Under the pieces are notes generated by a model. It did not search any database, had not been told where the DNA came from, and saw only the letters and a list, made by a program, of their open reading frames with translations. Position numbers and translations under genes: made by a program. A stretch of DNA of 64,000 nt, from positions 186,001 through 250,000 of the forward strand of contig NZ_BONX01000023.1 of assembly GCF_016862935.1 (NCBI RefSeq). The letters are read 5' to 3'. Shown one piece after another: positions 1 to 8,251 of this stretch. This stretch comes from Plantactinospora mayteni. Lineage in GTDB: Bacteria > Actinomycetota > Actinomycetes > Mycobacteriales > Micromonosporaceae. The stretch's first letter is position 1, and each line of letters begins with the position of its first letter.

Positions 1-73
1 CCGGTCCCGAGATACAGCGCCATCACCCACTGCCTGGACGACGGGCACCGCGAGCGGAAGCGCGGCGGTGACG
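1..73. other. left edge, no gene supported
   Basis: A minus-strand frame is open from a GTG at 48 to the edge (reads MPVVQAVGDGAVSRDR), and an ATG at 23 starts another short frame, but neither has a ribosome binding site. In related genomes a signal peptidase gene often follows rplS; these bases are too few to say whether one starts here. Confidence 0.3.
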
Positions 74-101
74 GGCGACCCCGGCAGTCGCCGGGGTCGC
101 C
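74..101 (-). terminator. hairpin downstream of rplS
   Basis: Perfect 12-bp inverted repeat (74-85 with 90-101, arm GGCGACCCCGGC) around a 4-nt AGTC loop, 88 bp beyond the rplS stop. No U-tract follows on either strand, which is common for actinobacterial terminators. Its place right after a ribosomal protein gene supports a termination role. Confidence 0.6.
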
Positions 102-189
102 GAGTCTCGCGTCTGCCCGTGTGGCCAGCGTAGTCGGCGTTGGCCGGGTCGGCACCCCGCGATCGGCGTCGGTGCGGTCAGCCGGGAGG

Positions 190-546
190 TCAGCCGACCC
201 GCTTCTCGCGCTTCTCCTTGATCTTGGCCTTCTTGCCGCGCAGCTCACGGAGGTAGTAGAGCTTGGCCCGGCGTACGTCACCACGGACGACGACCTCGAT
301 CCGGTCGATACCCGGGCTGTTGATCGGGTACGTCCGCTCGACCCCGACCCCAAAGCTGATCTTCCGTACGGTGAAGGTCTCCCGCAGGCCCGCCCCGTGG
401 CGTCGGATGACGACACCCTCGAAGACCTGGACCCGGGACCGGCTGCCCTCGATGACTCGGGCGTGCACCTTGACGGTGTCACCGGCCCGGAAATCGGGCA
501 CGTCGGTCCGCTGCGACTGGGCGTCGAGGGCGTCCAGGGTGTTCAT
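190..546 (-). CDS. rplS: 50S ribosomal protein L19
   Basis: Large-subunit protein L19, at the 30S–50S interface. The 118-aa product is of normal family length. It shows the L19 core: [13 protein letters not shown] near residues 22-34, the [10 protein letters not shown] strand, the ERTYPINSP segment and the basic tail [21 protein letters not shown]. It lies 141 bp downstream of trmD on the same strand, the usual actinobacterial order rpsP-khpA-rimM-trmD-rplS, so it is probably the last gene of that operon, with a hairpin terminator after it. Confidence 0.97.
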   Translation of the reverse strand: MNTLDALDAQSQRTDVPDFRAGDTVKVHARVIEGSRSRVQVFEGVVIRRHGAGLRETFTVRKISFGVGVERTYPINSPGIDRIEVVVRGDVRRAKLYYLRELRGKKAKIKEKREKRVG

Positions 547-687
547 CGCTGCATCCTTGAAGGCTCACGGCGCACCGGGCGTCGGCGCGCGGATGGGTAA
601 TTCTGATCTCCACGGCAGGGTCCGGCACGGCAACCCCGGCGGAGATCCTCGCAGCCGACCGTGGCACGGGCGACTGCGGCAACCCCC

Positions 688-1464
688 CTACTTTGCCATA
701 TCGTCGGCCGGAGGCTGAAATCCGGCCCCGGCCAGGGCGGCGACGTCCCGTTTGTCCAACCGCTCGGCCGGCAGCACGGCGAGCATGTCGGGCCGGCGCC
801 GGGCCGTCCGGACCAGCGCCTGGTCGCGCCGCCACCGGGCGATCCGGCCGTGGTCACCCGAGCGCAGGATCTCGGGTACGTCCAGTCCGCGCCAGCTCGG
901 CGGTTTGGTGTAGACCGGCGCCTCCAGCAGCCCGTGCGCGTGCGACTCCTCGGCGAGCGAGTCGGCGTTGCCGAGTACCCCGGGCAGCAGGCGGGTCACC
1001 GCCTCCATGATCACCAGTACCGCCACCTCGCCGCCGAAGAGCACGTAGTCGCCGAGCGAGACCTCGGTCACCGGCATCCGGGTGCCGGCGTGCTCGAGGA
1101 CCCGCTGGTCGATCCCCTCGTACCGGCCGCAGGCGAAGACGAGGTGCGACTCGGCGGCCAGCTCGTGCGCCATCGCCTGGTCGAACCGGACCCCGGCCGG
1201 GGTGGGCACCACCAGGCGCGCCCCGGACTCCTCGCCGGGCGGTACCAGGCTGTCCAGCGCCTCTCCCCACGGCTCGGGCCGCATCACCATGCCGGGCCCG
1301 CCACCGTACGGGGTGTCGTCGACCGTACGGTGCACGTCGTGCGTCCAGGCCCGCAGGTCGTGCACGCCGACGTCGAGTACGCCGGCCGCCCGGGCCCGCC
1401 CGATCAGCGAGAGCCCCAGCGGAGCGAGGTACTCGGGGAAGATCGACACCACGTCGACGCGCAT
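688..1464 (-). CDS. trmD: tRNA (guanine-N1-)-methyltransferase
   Basis: Methylates G37 next to the anticodon in tRNAs reading CNN/CGG codons, using S-adenosylmethionine, which prevents +1 frameshifting. At 258 aa it is of usual length. SPOUT trefoil-knot motifs are visible: ACGRYEGID (about 110-119) and [11 protein letters not shown] (about 136-146). The N-terminus [13 protein letters not shown] is typical, so the start is secure. It follows rimM in the same operon with a 77-bp gap that carries an 8-bp repeat (GGTTACCGGTTACCGG). Confidence 0.97.
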   Translation of the reverse strand: MRVDVVSIFPEYLAPLGLSLIGRARAAGVLDVGVHDLRAWTHDVHRTVDDTPYGGGPGMVMRPEPWGEALDSLVPPGEESGARLVVPTPAGVRFDQAMAHELAAESHLVFACGRYEGIDQRVLEHAGTRMPVTEVSLGDYVLFGGEVAVLVIMEAVTRLLPGVLGNADSLAEESHAHGLLEAPVYTKPPSWRGLDVPEILRSGDHGRIARWRRDQALVRTARRRPDMLAVLPAERLDKRDVAALAGAGFQPPADDMAK

Positions 1465-1541
1465 CTGCGGAGGGCCCCCTCGACGGTTCCCGGTTACCGG
1501 TTACCGGGCAGGTCAGACGACGACAGACATGCGGACCCGGC

Positions 1542-2111
1542 TCACAGGTCCAGCAGGCCGGGCGGAGCGTCCACGACCACCCGACCGGTGGCCAGGTCCA
1601 CCTCCGGGACGATCGCCTTGACGAACGGGATCAGCGCGGTACGCCCCTCGGGGCGGCGCAGCACCAGCAGGTCGGAGGCGGGAGCGTGGTCGATCCGGGC
1701 CACCTCGCCGAGCGACTCGCCGGCCGGGGTGACCACCGCGAGCCCGATCAACTGGTGGTCGTTGAACTCGTCCGGGTCGGCCGGCGGCGGCACCTCCGCG
1801 CTGTCCACCCAGAGCAGGGTGTCGCGGAGCGCCTCGGCCACGTCGCGGTCGTAGACACCGTCGAAGGTGACCAGCAGCCTGCCCTGGTGCCACCGGGTGG
1901 CCTCGACGGTGAGCCGGTCGGGCACCCGGACCAGCTCGCCGTGCCCGGTGACCGGGGGCGGCGCCGTCGGGCCGGTGCCGGATGCCGCCGGGTCGGTGCG
2001 CAACACCGCCCCGGCGGCGAACCGTGTCTCGGGATCGTCGGTCCGCACCTCCACGGTCACCTCACCGCGAATGCCGTGCGGACGGCCGATCCGGCCGACG
2101 ATCAGGAGCAT
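1542..2111 (-). CDS. rimM: 16S rRNA processing / 30S maturation factor RimM
   Basis: Assembly factor that binds S19 and helps mature the 30S head domain. The ATG at 2111 gives 189 aa beginning [18 protein letters not shown], the standard RimM N-terminus; an in-frame ATG at 2159 would overlap the upstream khpA gene and is unlikely. The N-terminal RimM barrel is followed by a PRC-barrel ending [20 protein letters not shown] Pro/Gly/Thr-rich insert near residues 35-55 lengthens the first domain. It starts 13 bp after the khpA stop, suggesting translational coupling. Confidence 0.95.
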   Translation of the reverse strand: MLLIVGRIGRPHGIRGEVTVEVRTDDPETRFAAGAVLRTDPAASGTGPTAPPPVTGHGELVRVPDRLTVEATRWHQGRLLVTFDGVYDRDVAEALRDTLLWVDSAEVPPPADPDEFNDHQLIGLAVVTPAGESLGEVARIDHAPASDLLVLRRPEGRTALIPFVKAIVPEVDLATGRVVVDAPPGLLDL

Positions 2112-2124
2112 CGGGATCCGCGGG

Positions 2125-2358
2125 TCAGTACGAGTCGACGATGTCGACGCGTACCCCACGGCCGCCGATCGACCCGATCACCTGGCGCAGCGCCTTCGCG
2201 GTACGGCCGGAGCGGCCGATCACCGTACCCAGGTCCTCGGGGTGCACCCGCACCTCCAGGCGCTTGCCGCGCCGGGAGTCGACCATCCGGACCCGTACGT
2301 CGTCCGGGTGGTCGACGATGCCCTTGACCAGGTGTTCGAGCGCCGGCCGGAGCGCCAC
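2125..2358 (-). CDS. khpA: KH-domain RNA-binding protein KhpA
   Basis: Single KH-domain protein (YlqC/KhpA family), known to partner KhpB and bind many RNAs in Gram-positive bacteria. The GTG at 2358, one base beyond the rpsP stop, gives 77 aa starting [21 protein letters not shown], the family consensus N-terminus. The RNA-binding loop [10 protein letters not shown] carries the GxxG signature at about 48-51. It lies between rpsP and rimM, the conserved location in actinobacteria and firmicutes. Confidence 0.93.
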   Translation of the reverse strand: MALRPALEHLVKGIVDHPDDVRVRMVDSRRGKRLEVRVHPEDLGTVIGRSGRTAKALRQVIGSIGGRGVRVDIVDSY

Positions 2359-2359
2359 G

Positions 2360-2821
2360 TCAGGCCTGCTCGCCGGAGTCCGCACCGGCCTGCTCCTCGG
2401 TCTTCGGGGCCTCGGTCTTCGGGGTCTCAGCGGGTGCCGCCTTGGCCGCCTTCCTCGCCGGCTTGGCCGCCTCGGTCAGCCCGGCCGCCGCCTTCGCCTC
2501 GGCCTCGTAGGCCGCCGTGCGGTCGACCCGCTCCGGCGCCACCAGCAGCGGCGGCGGGGCCGGCAGGCCCTTGAACTTCTGCCAGTCGCCGGTCTTCTCC
2601 AGCAGGCGCTGGACGGCCTCACTCGGCTGGGCGCCGACAGAGAGCCAGTACTGCACCCGGTCCGACTTGACCTCGATCACCGAAGGGTGCTCCTTCGGCT
2701 GGTAGATCCCGACGAACTCGATCGCCCGACCGTCGCGCTTGGTACGCGAGTCGGCGACGACGATGCGGTATTGCGGGTTGCGGATCTTACCCATCCGCAG
2801 GAGCCGGATCTTTACGGCCAC
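2360..2821 (-). CDS. rpsP: 30S ribosomal protein S16
   Basis: Small-subunit protein S16. The GTG at 2821, preceded by AGGAG about nine bases upstream, gives 153 aa starting [31 protein letters not shown], the S16 hallmark. The S16 fold occupies the first 85 or so residues; the rest is a long Ala/Lys/Glu/Pro-rich tail, typical of actinobacterial S16 and probably disordered. It heads the operon; the 280 bp upstream should hold the promoter, though I could not pick clear -35/-10 hexamers. ffh, often next to rpsP in actinomycetes, is here separated by about 8 kb of other genes. Confidence 0.95.
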   Translation of the reverse strand: MAVKIRLLRMGKIRNPQYRIVVADSRTKRDGRAIEFVGIYQPKEHPSVIEVKSDRVQYWLSVGAQPSEAVQRLLEKTGDWQKFKGLPAPPPLLVAPERVDRTAAYEAEAKAAAGLTEAAKPARKAAKAAPAETPKTEAPKTEEQAGADSGEQA

Positions 2822-3101
2822 AGTGTGTTCGCTCCTGTTGCGATTCTCACCGTCCCGGACACGGGCGGTGCGCGGGTGAGAGCCGACCGGCACAGTGGGG
2901 TTGAGCCGGGGACTGCTCGATGGACTGGCGACGCGCCCGGGTTAGAGGGCGCCGGACGCGCGCCGGATACCAGCGACCCATTGTGCCAGATCCGGCCCGG
3001 GTACCTCACACCGGCCGGCAAACTCGCCGACCGGACCCACTCCCGGTGATCATGACGACGCCACGATCTGCCGATCACGGCTGTGCGAGCGCCGCTGCCG
3101 C

Positions 3102-3962
3102 TCAGCCCTTGACGGCGCCCTGGAGGCCGCCGACGATCTGCTTCTCGGCGAAGGTGAAGAAAAGTAGTGCCGGCAGCATCGCCAGCGAGGTGAAGGCGAG
3201 AATTCCCGCCGTGTCGGAGGTGTATTGACTTGAGAAGTTCTGCACCCCGAGGGGCAGGGTGTGCAGATTGACGTCGCCGAGCACGAGCAGCGGCAGGAGG
3301 AACGCGTTCCAGCTCGCCACGAACGCGAGGATGCCGACCGTGACGAGCGCGGGCCGGGACAGCGGCAGCACGATGAGCCAGAGGAAGCCGAGCCGACCCG
3401 TACCGTCGATCGCGGCGGCGTCCTCCAGCTCGCGGGGGATGGCTGCCAGGAAGGGACGCAGGATCACGATCGTGAGCGGCAACGCGAAGGCGACCTGCGG
3501 GAGGATCACCGCGTAGTAGGAGTTGATCAGGTTCAGGTCGCGCAGCATGAGATAGAGCGGCAGGATCGCCGCCCCGGCCGGGAAGAGCAGGCCGAGCGTG
3601 AAGAAGGTGTAGAGCGCCTCACGCCCCCGGAAGGTGTACCGGGCCAGCACGAACGCCGCGCAGACCCCGAGCACCACGACGCCGAGCGTCGTACCCAGGG
3701 CGATCACCGCGCTGTTCAGCGCCTGCCCCCAGAAGTCGCTCTGGGTCAGCACCCGGACGTAGTTGTCCCAGACCCAGGGGTCGGGCAGCCCGGCCGGGTC
3801 GGCGACGATCTGCGGGGTGGTACGGAAACCACCGACGATCACGTAGACGACCGGAGCGATCGACACCGCCGCGACCGCGAGCGCCAGCGCATAGGTGAGC
3901 GGGCTGCCCCACGACACCGGGCGGCGCTTGGACGGTGGGGGCAGGACAGCGTTCGCGGCCAC
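3102..3962 (-). CDS. sugar ABC transporter permease (MalG type)
   Basis: Inner-membrane permease of a CUT1-type carbohydrate importer. The GTG at 3962 lies two bases after the stop of the upstream permease, with GGAAGGG in front, giving 286 aa. About six membrane helices are visible and the cytoplasmic EAA loop, which contacts the ATPase, reads ELEDAAAIDGTGRLGFLWLI near 179-198. It is the last gene of the binding protein-permease-permease operon; no ATPase gene is present, so a shared MsiK-like ATPase is expected elsewhere. The substrate cannot be read from the sequence. Confidence 0.92.
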   Translation of the reverse strand: MAANAVLPPPSKRRPVSWGSPLTYALALAVAAVSIAPVVYVIVGGFRTTPQIVADPAGLPDPWVWDNYVRVLTQSDFWGQALNSAVIALGTTLGVVVLGVCAAFVLARYTFRGREALYTFFTLGLLFPAGAAILPLYLMLRDLNLINSYYAVILPQVAFALPLTIVILRPFLAAIPRELEDAAAIDGTGRLGFLWLIVLPLSRPALVTVGILAFVASWNAFLLPLLVLGDVNLHTLPLGVQNFSSQYTSDTAGILAFTSLAMLPALLFFTFAEKQIVGGLQGAVKG

Positions 3963-3964
3963 GG

Positions 3965-4966
3965 TCAGTTCACCCTTCCGGTGATGGCGCCCTGGATGTC
4001 GCGACGAAGGAGGAACCGCTGGAACAGCAGCGCCGCGACGAAGGAGATGACGAAGAGGATCACGGCCACCGCGTTGCCGTAGCCCCAGAGCCGGGCGAAG
4101 AAGCCGTTGTCCACCATGTACGTCGCCATGGTGGCCGACGCGCCGAGCGACCGCACGGCGGGTACCGAGGTCACCCAGATCACGTCGAAGACCTGCAACG
4201 AACCGATCATCGACAGGAACATCCAGATCCGGATCGTCGGGCCGAGCAGCGGGAGCGTGATGTGGCGCTGGATCTGCCACCAGCTCGCGCCGTCGATCTC
4301 GGCGGCCTCGGTCAGCTCGTGCGGCACGTTCGACAGGCCGGCGAGCAGCAGGATGATGGCGAAGCCGACGTACTTCCAGGTGAGGACGATGAGCAGCGTC
4401 CAGATGACGACGTCGAGGTCGGCGAGCCACGCCTGCACCAGGCTGCCCAGTCCGAGCGACCGCAGCAGCGCGTCGACCGTCCCGCCGTCGGTCAGGATCA
4501 GCTTCCACATGATGCCGACGGTGACCTCGGCGAGCACGTAGGGCACGAACACCAGCAGGCGGAACACGGTGCGCCCGCGGAAGCGACGGTTGAGCAGCAG
4601 GGCGATCCCGAGCGCGATCGGACCCTGGATCAGCAGCGACCCGACCACGATGATGGCGTTGTTGCGCAGCGCGTCGAGGAAGATCGGGTCCTGGAAGGCG
4701 AGCACGTAGTTGTCGAGGCCGACGAACTCGGTGGGCGGTCCGACCCCGCGCCAGCGGAAGAGGCTGTAGTAGACCGCGAAGCCCATCGGCACCAGTACGA
4801 ACATCACGTAGACGATCACCGCTGGCGTGGTGAGCCCGATGATCTCGTACCACTTGCGGCGGGTCTCGGCCGCGCGGGAGGACGACCGCCTCCGGGCGGG
4901 CCGGACACCCGCCGGCGGCGCGGATGCGCCACCGGCGGGGTTCAGGGTGGGGTTGGAGGCGGTCAC
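3965..4966 (-). CDS. sugar ABC transporter permease (MalF type)
   Basis: First permease of the CUT1 importer, 333 aa. The GTG at 4966 overlaps the stop of the binding-protein gene by four bases (GTGA), indicating translational coupling. After a 35-residue cytoplasmic Ala/Pro/Arg-rich leader come about six transmembrane helices; the EAA loop ELTEAAEIDGASWWQIQRH lies near 217-235. It pairs with the permease encoded just downstream. Confidence 0.92.
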   Translation of the reverse strand: MTASNPTLNPAGGASAPPAGVRPARRRSSSRAAETRRKWYEIIGLTTPAVIVYVMFVLVPMGFAVYYSLFRWRGVGPPTEFVGLDNYVLAFQDPIFLDALRNNAIIVVGSLLIQGPIALGIALLLNRRFRGRTVFRLLVFVPYVLAEVTVGIMWKLILTDGGTVDALLRSLGLGSLVQAWLADLDVVIWTLLIVLTWKYVGFAIILLLAGLSNVPHELTEAAEIDGASWWQIQRHITLPLLGPTIRIWMFLSMIGSLQVFDVIWVTSVPAVRSLGASATMATYMVDNGFFARLWGYGNAVAVILFVISFVAALLFQRFLLRRDIQGAITGRVN

Positions 4967-6270
4967 TTGCGTGCGGCTGCCTTCATCGCGTCGACGACCT
5001 TCTCGGGGCTGCCGCTGCCGGCGAAGATGGCGACGATCGCGTCGTTCATCGCGTTGCCGACCGTGCTGCCGAAGGCCGTGTCCAACCAGAGCTGTACGTA
5101 GGTCGCGCTCGACGTGGCCTCCAGGATGGACTTCAGGGCCGGGTCCGCGACGCCGCTCTCCGCCCCCTTGGCGACGGGCAGGCCGGTGCCGGTCGCGGCG
5201 TAGCCCGTCTGCACCTCGGGGCTGACGAGGTACTTGAGGAACTCGACGCACTCGGCCGGGGCGTTCTTGGCACAGGCGAACCCGTCACCACCGCCGAGGG
5301 CCGCCTTCGGGTCACCCGCCGAACCGGTGATCGCCGGTACCGGGAACCAGCCGAGGAACTTGGCCAGCGCCGCCTTGTCCTCGGCGACGGTATCCAGGGT
5401 GCCCTTGTTCCAGTCGCCCATCAGCTCCATCGCGGCCTTGCCGTTGGCGAGCAGACCGTTGGCGCTGGTGGGGTCGTTCTGGCCGGGCGTGGCGATGAAG
5501 TTGGGCTGGAACGGGTTGGTGCCGATGAAGGTCTTCAGGTCCTGACCGGCCTTCACGAAGCACGGATCGTCGAAGACGGCCTCGGTGGATGCCTTCTTCA
5601 GGGTGTCGACCGAGCAGGCGCGCAGCGCGAAGTTGTACCACCAGTGCGCGGCGGGCCACTTGTCGCCGGCACCGAGGGCGATCGGGACGACGTTGATCGC
5701 CTTGAGCTTGTTGACCGCGTCGTTGAGCTCGTCGAACGTGGTCGGTGGGGCGGCGATGCCCGCCCGCGCGAACATGTCCTTGTTGTACCAGATGCCTTCG
5801 ATGCCCATCCGGTACGGCAGGCCGTACTGCTTGCCGTCCACCGCCCAGATCTCGGCCGCGCTGCCGATGTTGCCGACCTCCGTCTTGACCTGGTCGGTGA
5901 CGTCCTTGAGGTAGTCGGCCTCCACCTGCTCGCGCATCTCGCCGCCGCCCCACGCCTGGAAGATGTCCGGCGGGTCGCTGGTCAGCAGCGCGGCGGGGAG
6001 CCGGGTGCGCTGGAGCTGGTTGGTCTCGATCGCCTCGATCTGGATCGTGACGGTCGGGTGGAGTCCGGAGAAGTCCTTGGCGACCTTCTCCCAGTAAGTC
6101 TTGCCGGGTCCGTCCTGCGAGGCGTTGTGCCACCAGGTCAGGGTCACCGGGTTCTTGTAGAGCTCGTCCTCAGCGGGCGCTTCGTCGCCGCCGCCGCTAC
6201 ATCCGGCAGCAAGGAGTGCGCTGGTCGTAAGCAGCGCCAGGGCGGTGCCCGCGCGGCCCTTCATCGCCAT
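4963..6270 (-). CDS. extracellular sugar-binding lipoprotein (CUT1)
   Basis: Substrate-binding lipoprotein of the ABC importer, 435 aa. The signal peptide ends in lipobox LLAAGC with the acylated Cys at residue 24, so it is anchored on the outer face of the membrane. VTLTWWHNASQDGPGK and the DIFQAWGGGEM segment are typical of family 1 solute-binding proteins for oligosaccharides. The ATG at 6270 has GAGGAGA seven bases upstream. The overall look recalls xylobiose/raffinose-type binding proteins, a weak guess only. A LacI-type operator lies about 80 bp upstream. Confidence 0.92.
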   Translation of the reverse strand: MAMKGRAGTALALLTTSALLAAGCSGGGDEAPAEDELYKNPVTLTWWHNASQDGPGKTYWEKVAKDFSGLHPTVTIQIEAIETNQLQRTRLPAALLTSDPPDIFQAWGGGEMREQVEADYLKDVTDQVKTEVGNIGSAAEIWAVDGKQYGLPYRMGIEGIWYNKDMFARAGIAAPPTTFDELNDAVNKLKAINVVPIALGAGDKWPAAHWWYNFALRACSVDTLKKASTEAVFDDPCFVKAGQDLKTFIGTNPFQPNFIATPGQNDPTSANGLLANGKAAMELMGDWNKGTLDTVAEDKAALAKFLGWFPVPAITGSAGDPKAALGGGDGFACAKNAPAECVEFLKYLVSPEVQTGYAATGTGLPVAKGAESGVADPALKSILEATSSATYVQLWLDTAFGSTVGNAMNDAIVAIFAGSGSPEKVVDAMKAAARK

Positions 6271-6350
6271 CGATTGTCTCCTCGACTAGTCAGTCGCGGT
6301 ACTCACCTGAACGGCGAGTTTTACAGCCACGTAACTCGGTGTCAACCGTT

Positions 6351-6368
6351 GTCGATAACGTTTTCGAC
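6351..6368. promoter_or_regulatory. LacI-family operator
   Basis: Near-perfect 18-bp palindrome GTCGATAACGTTTTCGAC (one mismatched pair) centred on the AACGTT core typical of LacI/GalR operators. It lies between the divergent binding-protein gene (start 6270) and the lacI-type gene (start 6411), placed to repress both. Confidence 0.75.
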
Positions 6369-6410
6369 TCCCCTGTCACGGGGTGCTCCCGGCCCTTTAT
6401 CATCGTCGGC

Positions 6411-7466
6411 GTGGCGTTTCCGCAGCGTGTCAAGATGTCGGACGTGGCCCGTACGGCCGGCGTCTCGGTGGCAACCGTATCCAAGGTGGTAAATGGCAGG
6501 TACGGCGTGGCACAGGCGACCGTGGAGCGCGTCCAGCAGGTCATCCACCAGCTCGGGTACGAGGCCAGCCTCGGGGCACAGAGCCTGCGCAGCCACCGCA
6601 CCAACGTGCTGGGGATCCTGGTCGCCGAGTTCGAGCCGTTCTCGACCGAACTGCTCAAGGGTGCGTCCAGGGAGGTCGCCGGCACCGGCTACCAACTGCT
6701 GGCGTACTCCGGCGGCGACGGCGACCACACGGCCATCGGCTGGGAGCGGCGGTCGCTGGCCCGGCTCTCCGGAACGCTCATCGACGGAGCCGTGATCGTC
6801 ACGCCGACCGTGGTCGAGACCAACCAGGGCTTCCACGTCGTGGCCGTCGACCCGCACACGGGCCCGTCCGGCCTGCCCACCGTCGACTCCGACAACTTCG
6901 CCGGCGCCGTACTCGCGACCAACTACCTGCTGTCGCTCGGACACCGTCGGATCGGGCACATCAGCGGGCGCTCCGACCTGGAGTCGGCACGCCTGCGCGA
7001 GGCCGGGTTCCGCAAGGCGATGGCCGACGCCGACGTACCGGTGGACGAGCGACTGGTCCGGGTCGGCGGGTTCCGGATCGAGAGCGCCGCCGGTACCGCC
7101 GCCGAACTGCTCGCGCTCCCGGACCGGCCGACCGCGGTCTTCGCCGGAAACGACCTCTCCGCGATCTCCACCCTCGACGTCGCCCGGAACATGGGACTCC
7201 GGGTGCCCGACGACCTCTCCGTGATCGGCTTCGACAACGTACCGGAGTCGGCGCTGGTCAACCCGCCGCTGACGACGATCATGCAACCGTTGCAGCGGAT
7301 GGGTGCCGAGGCGTTGCGCCTGCTCATCGACCTGATCGGCGGCGTGGAGCGCGACACGCACATCCGGCTACCCACCGAGCTGGTCGTCCGGGCGTCCTGC
7401 CGCACCTACGGCCCTCCCCTGCGACCGGGCCCGCTCGCCGCCGACGCCGCGCCGACGGGCGGCTGA
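6411..7466 (+). CDS. LacI-family transcriptional regulator
   Basis: Probable sugar-responsive repressor of the divergent importer. The GTG at 6411 gives 351 aa (MAFPQRVKMSDVARTAG...). The N-terminal helix-turn-helix with hinge spans about residues 8-60 (VKMSDVARTAGVSVATVSKV then LGYEASLGAQSLRS), followed by the periplasmic-binding-like effector domain (GHRRIGHISG; DLSVIGFDNVPES near the end). An upstream in-frame ATG at 6339 would place the operator inside the gene and was rejected. Family known to bind palindromes with a central CG, as found just upstream. Confidence 0.9.
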   Translation: MAFPQRVKMSDVARTAGVSVATVSKVVNGRYGVAQATVERVQQVIHQLGYEASLGAQSLRSHRTNVLGILVAEFEPFSTELLKGASREVAGTGYQLLAYSGGDGDHTAIGWERRSLARLSGTLIDGAVIVTPTVVETNQGFHVVAVDPHTGPSGLPTVDSDNFAGAVLATNYLLSLGHRRIGHISGRSDLESARLREAGFRKAMADADVPVDERLVRVGGFRIESAAGTAAELLALPDRPTAVFAGNDLSAISTLDVARNMGLRVPDDLSVIGFDNVPESALVNPPLTTIMQPLQRMGAEALRLLIDLIGGVERDTHIRLPTELVVRASCRTYGPPLRPGPLAADAAPTGG

Positions 7467-7480
7467 ACTCGCGGCGCAGC

Positions 7481-7562
7481 TCGCGATCCGGGTCGATCCC
7501 GGACCTCCCGGTTCAGCCGTCGTACCTCGCGATCCGGGTCGATCCCGGGGCTGCCGGTTCAG
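7481..7562. repeat. 46-bp-period direct repeat on the DUF402 stop codon
   Basis: Two copies of a ~36-bp unit, 46 bp apart: an identical TCGCGATCCGGGTCGATCCC core (7481-7500 and 7527-7546), then a diverged stretch, then GGTTCAG (7510-7516 and 7556-7562). The second copy holds the minus-strand stop codon (7559-7561) of the DUF402 gene. Each core contains a CCGGG-tcgat-CCCGG mini-hairpin that could terminate the convergent genes. Confidence 0.8.
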
Positions 7563-8212
7563 CGTGCGGGTGGGCGGTCCCAGCCGGGCGGCAGGTCCGG
7601 CGGGGTCCAGGCCGGGTCGGGGACGAAGTCGCACCAGGTGCCGTCGAACGGGAACTGCGCCGCCTCGGCGATCTTGATCACCCGCTCCCCCTCGGCCCGT
7701 ACCGCGGCCGGGTCCGGCACCCAGTAGTGCTCCGGCAGGGCGAGCCGCTCGGCGAACTCGTCCTCGTCCTTCCACTGCCAGGTGTGGTCCGGCCAGACCA
7801 CCACGTCGAGGTCCTGGTCCAGCACGTCGACGCCGGCGAGTATGCCGTCGTCCCAGCGGACGCCGTGCTCCTCGAGGTTGACGTACCAGTTGGCGAACTG
7901 GTCCGCCGCGTCCCGGAAGAACCAGACCGAGTGGTTGGCACCGGTCGGCAGGAACTTCAGCACCGGCGGCCCGGCCCAGGTGGCGACCCGCAGCCGGTAC
8001 GTCGAGGCGACCCACTCGGTGAACGGCATCGTCCGCATCCCGCGACCGTCCGCGGTGACCTCGCTGGCCACCTGGGTGCCCCGGGCGACCCAGAGCAGCA
8101 GACCACGGTCGTCGTCGCTGACCACCCGGGCCGGCCGGACCCAGCCGATCCGGCCCCGCCGCACGTTGCGGTGCACGATGACGCGGCCCGGTGCGAAGCG
8201 CATCCCGGTCAC
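7559..8212 (-). CDS. DUF402 domain protein (nucleotide phosphatase-like)
   Basis: 217-aa protein of the DUF402/FomD-like family; characterised relatives hydrolyse nucleoside or nucleotidyl phosphate esters with divalent metal. The fold signature is visible: HSVWFFRDAADQFANWYVNLEE, then DDGILAGVDVLDQDLDVVVWPD and WKDEDEF, which supply the acidic metal-binding residues. An in-frame ATG at 8203 is an alternative start. It lies alone between lacI (convergent) and proS (same strand, 39 bp apart). Substrate not inferable. Confidence 0.85.
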   Translation of the reverse strand: MTGMRFAPGRVIVHRNVRRGRIGWVRPARVVSDDDRGLLLWVARGTQVASEVTADGRGMRTMPFTEWVASTYRLRVATWAGPPVLKFLPTGANHSVWFFRDAADQFANWYVNLEEHGVRWDDGILAGVDVLDQDLDVVVWPDHTWQWKDEDEFAERLALPEHYWVPDPAAVRAEGERVIKIAEAAQFPFDGTWCDFVPDPAWTPPDLPPGWDRPPAR

Positions 8213-8251
8213 GCCGTCCTGCTCCGCTGCGCCATGTGGCTGTCCGGCCGG

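Noticed and set aside
3102-4853. Single long minus-strand frame covering both permeases
   Set aside because: Only the part below 3962 has permease sequence; above it the frame is out of phase with the MalF-type permease, which reads in another frame up to 4966.
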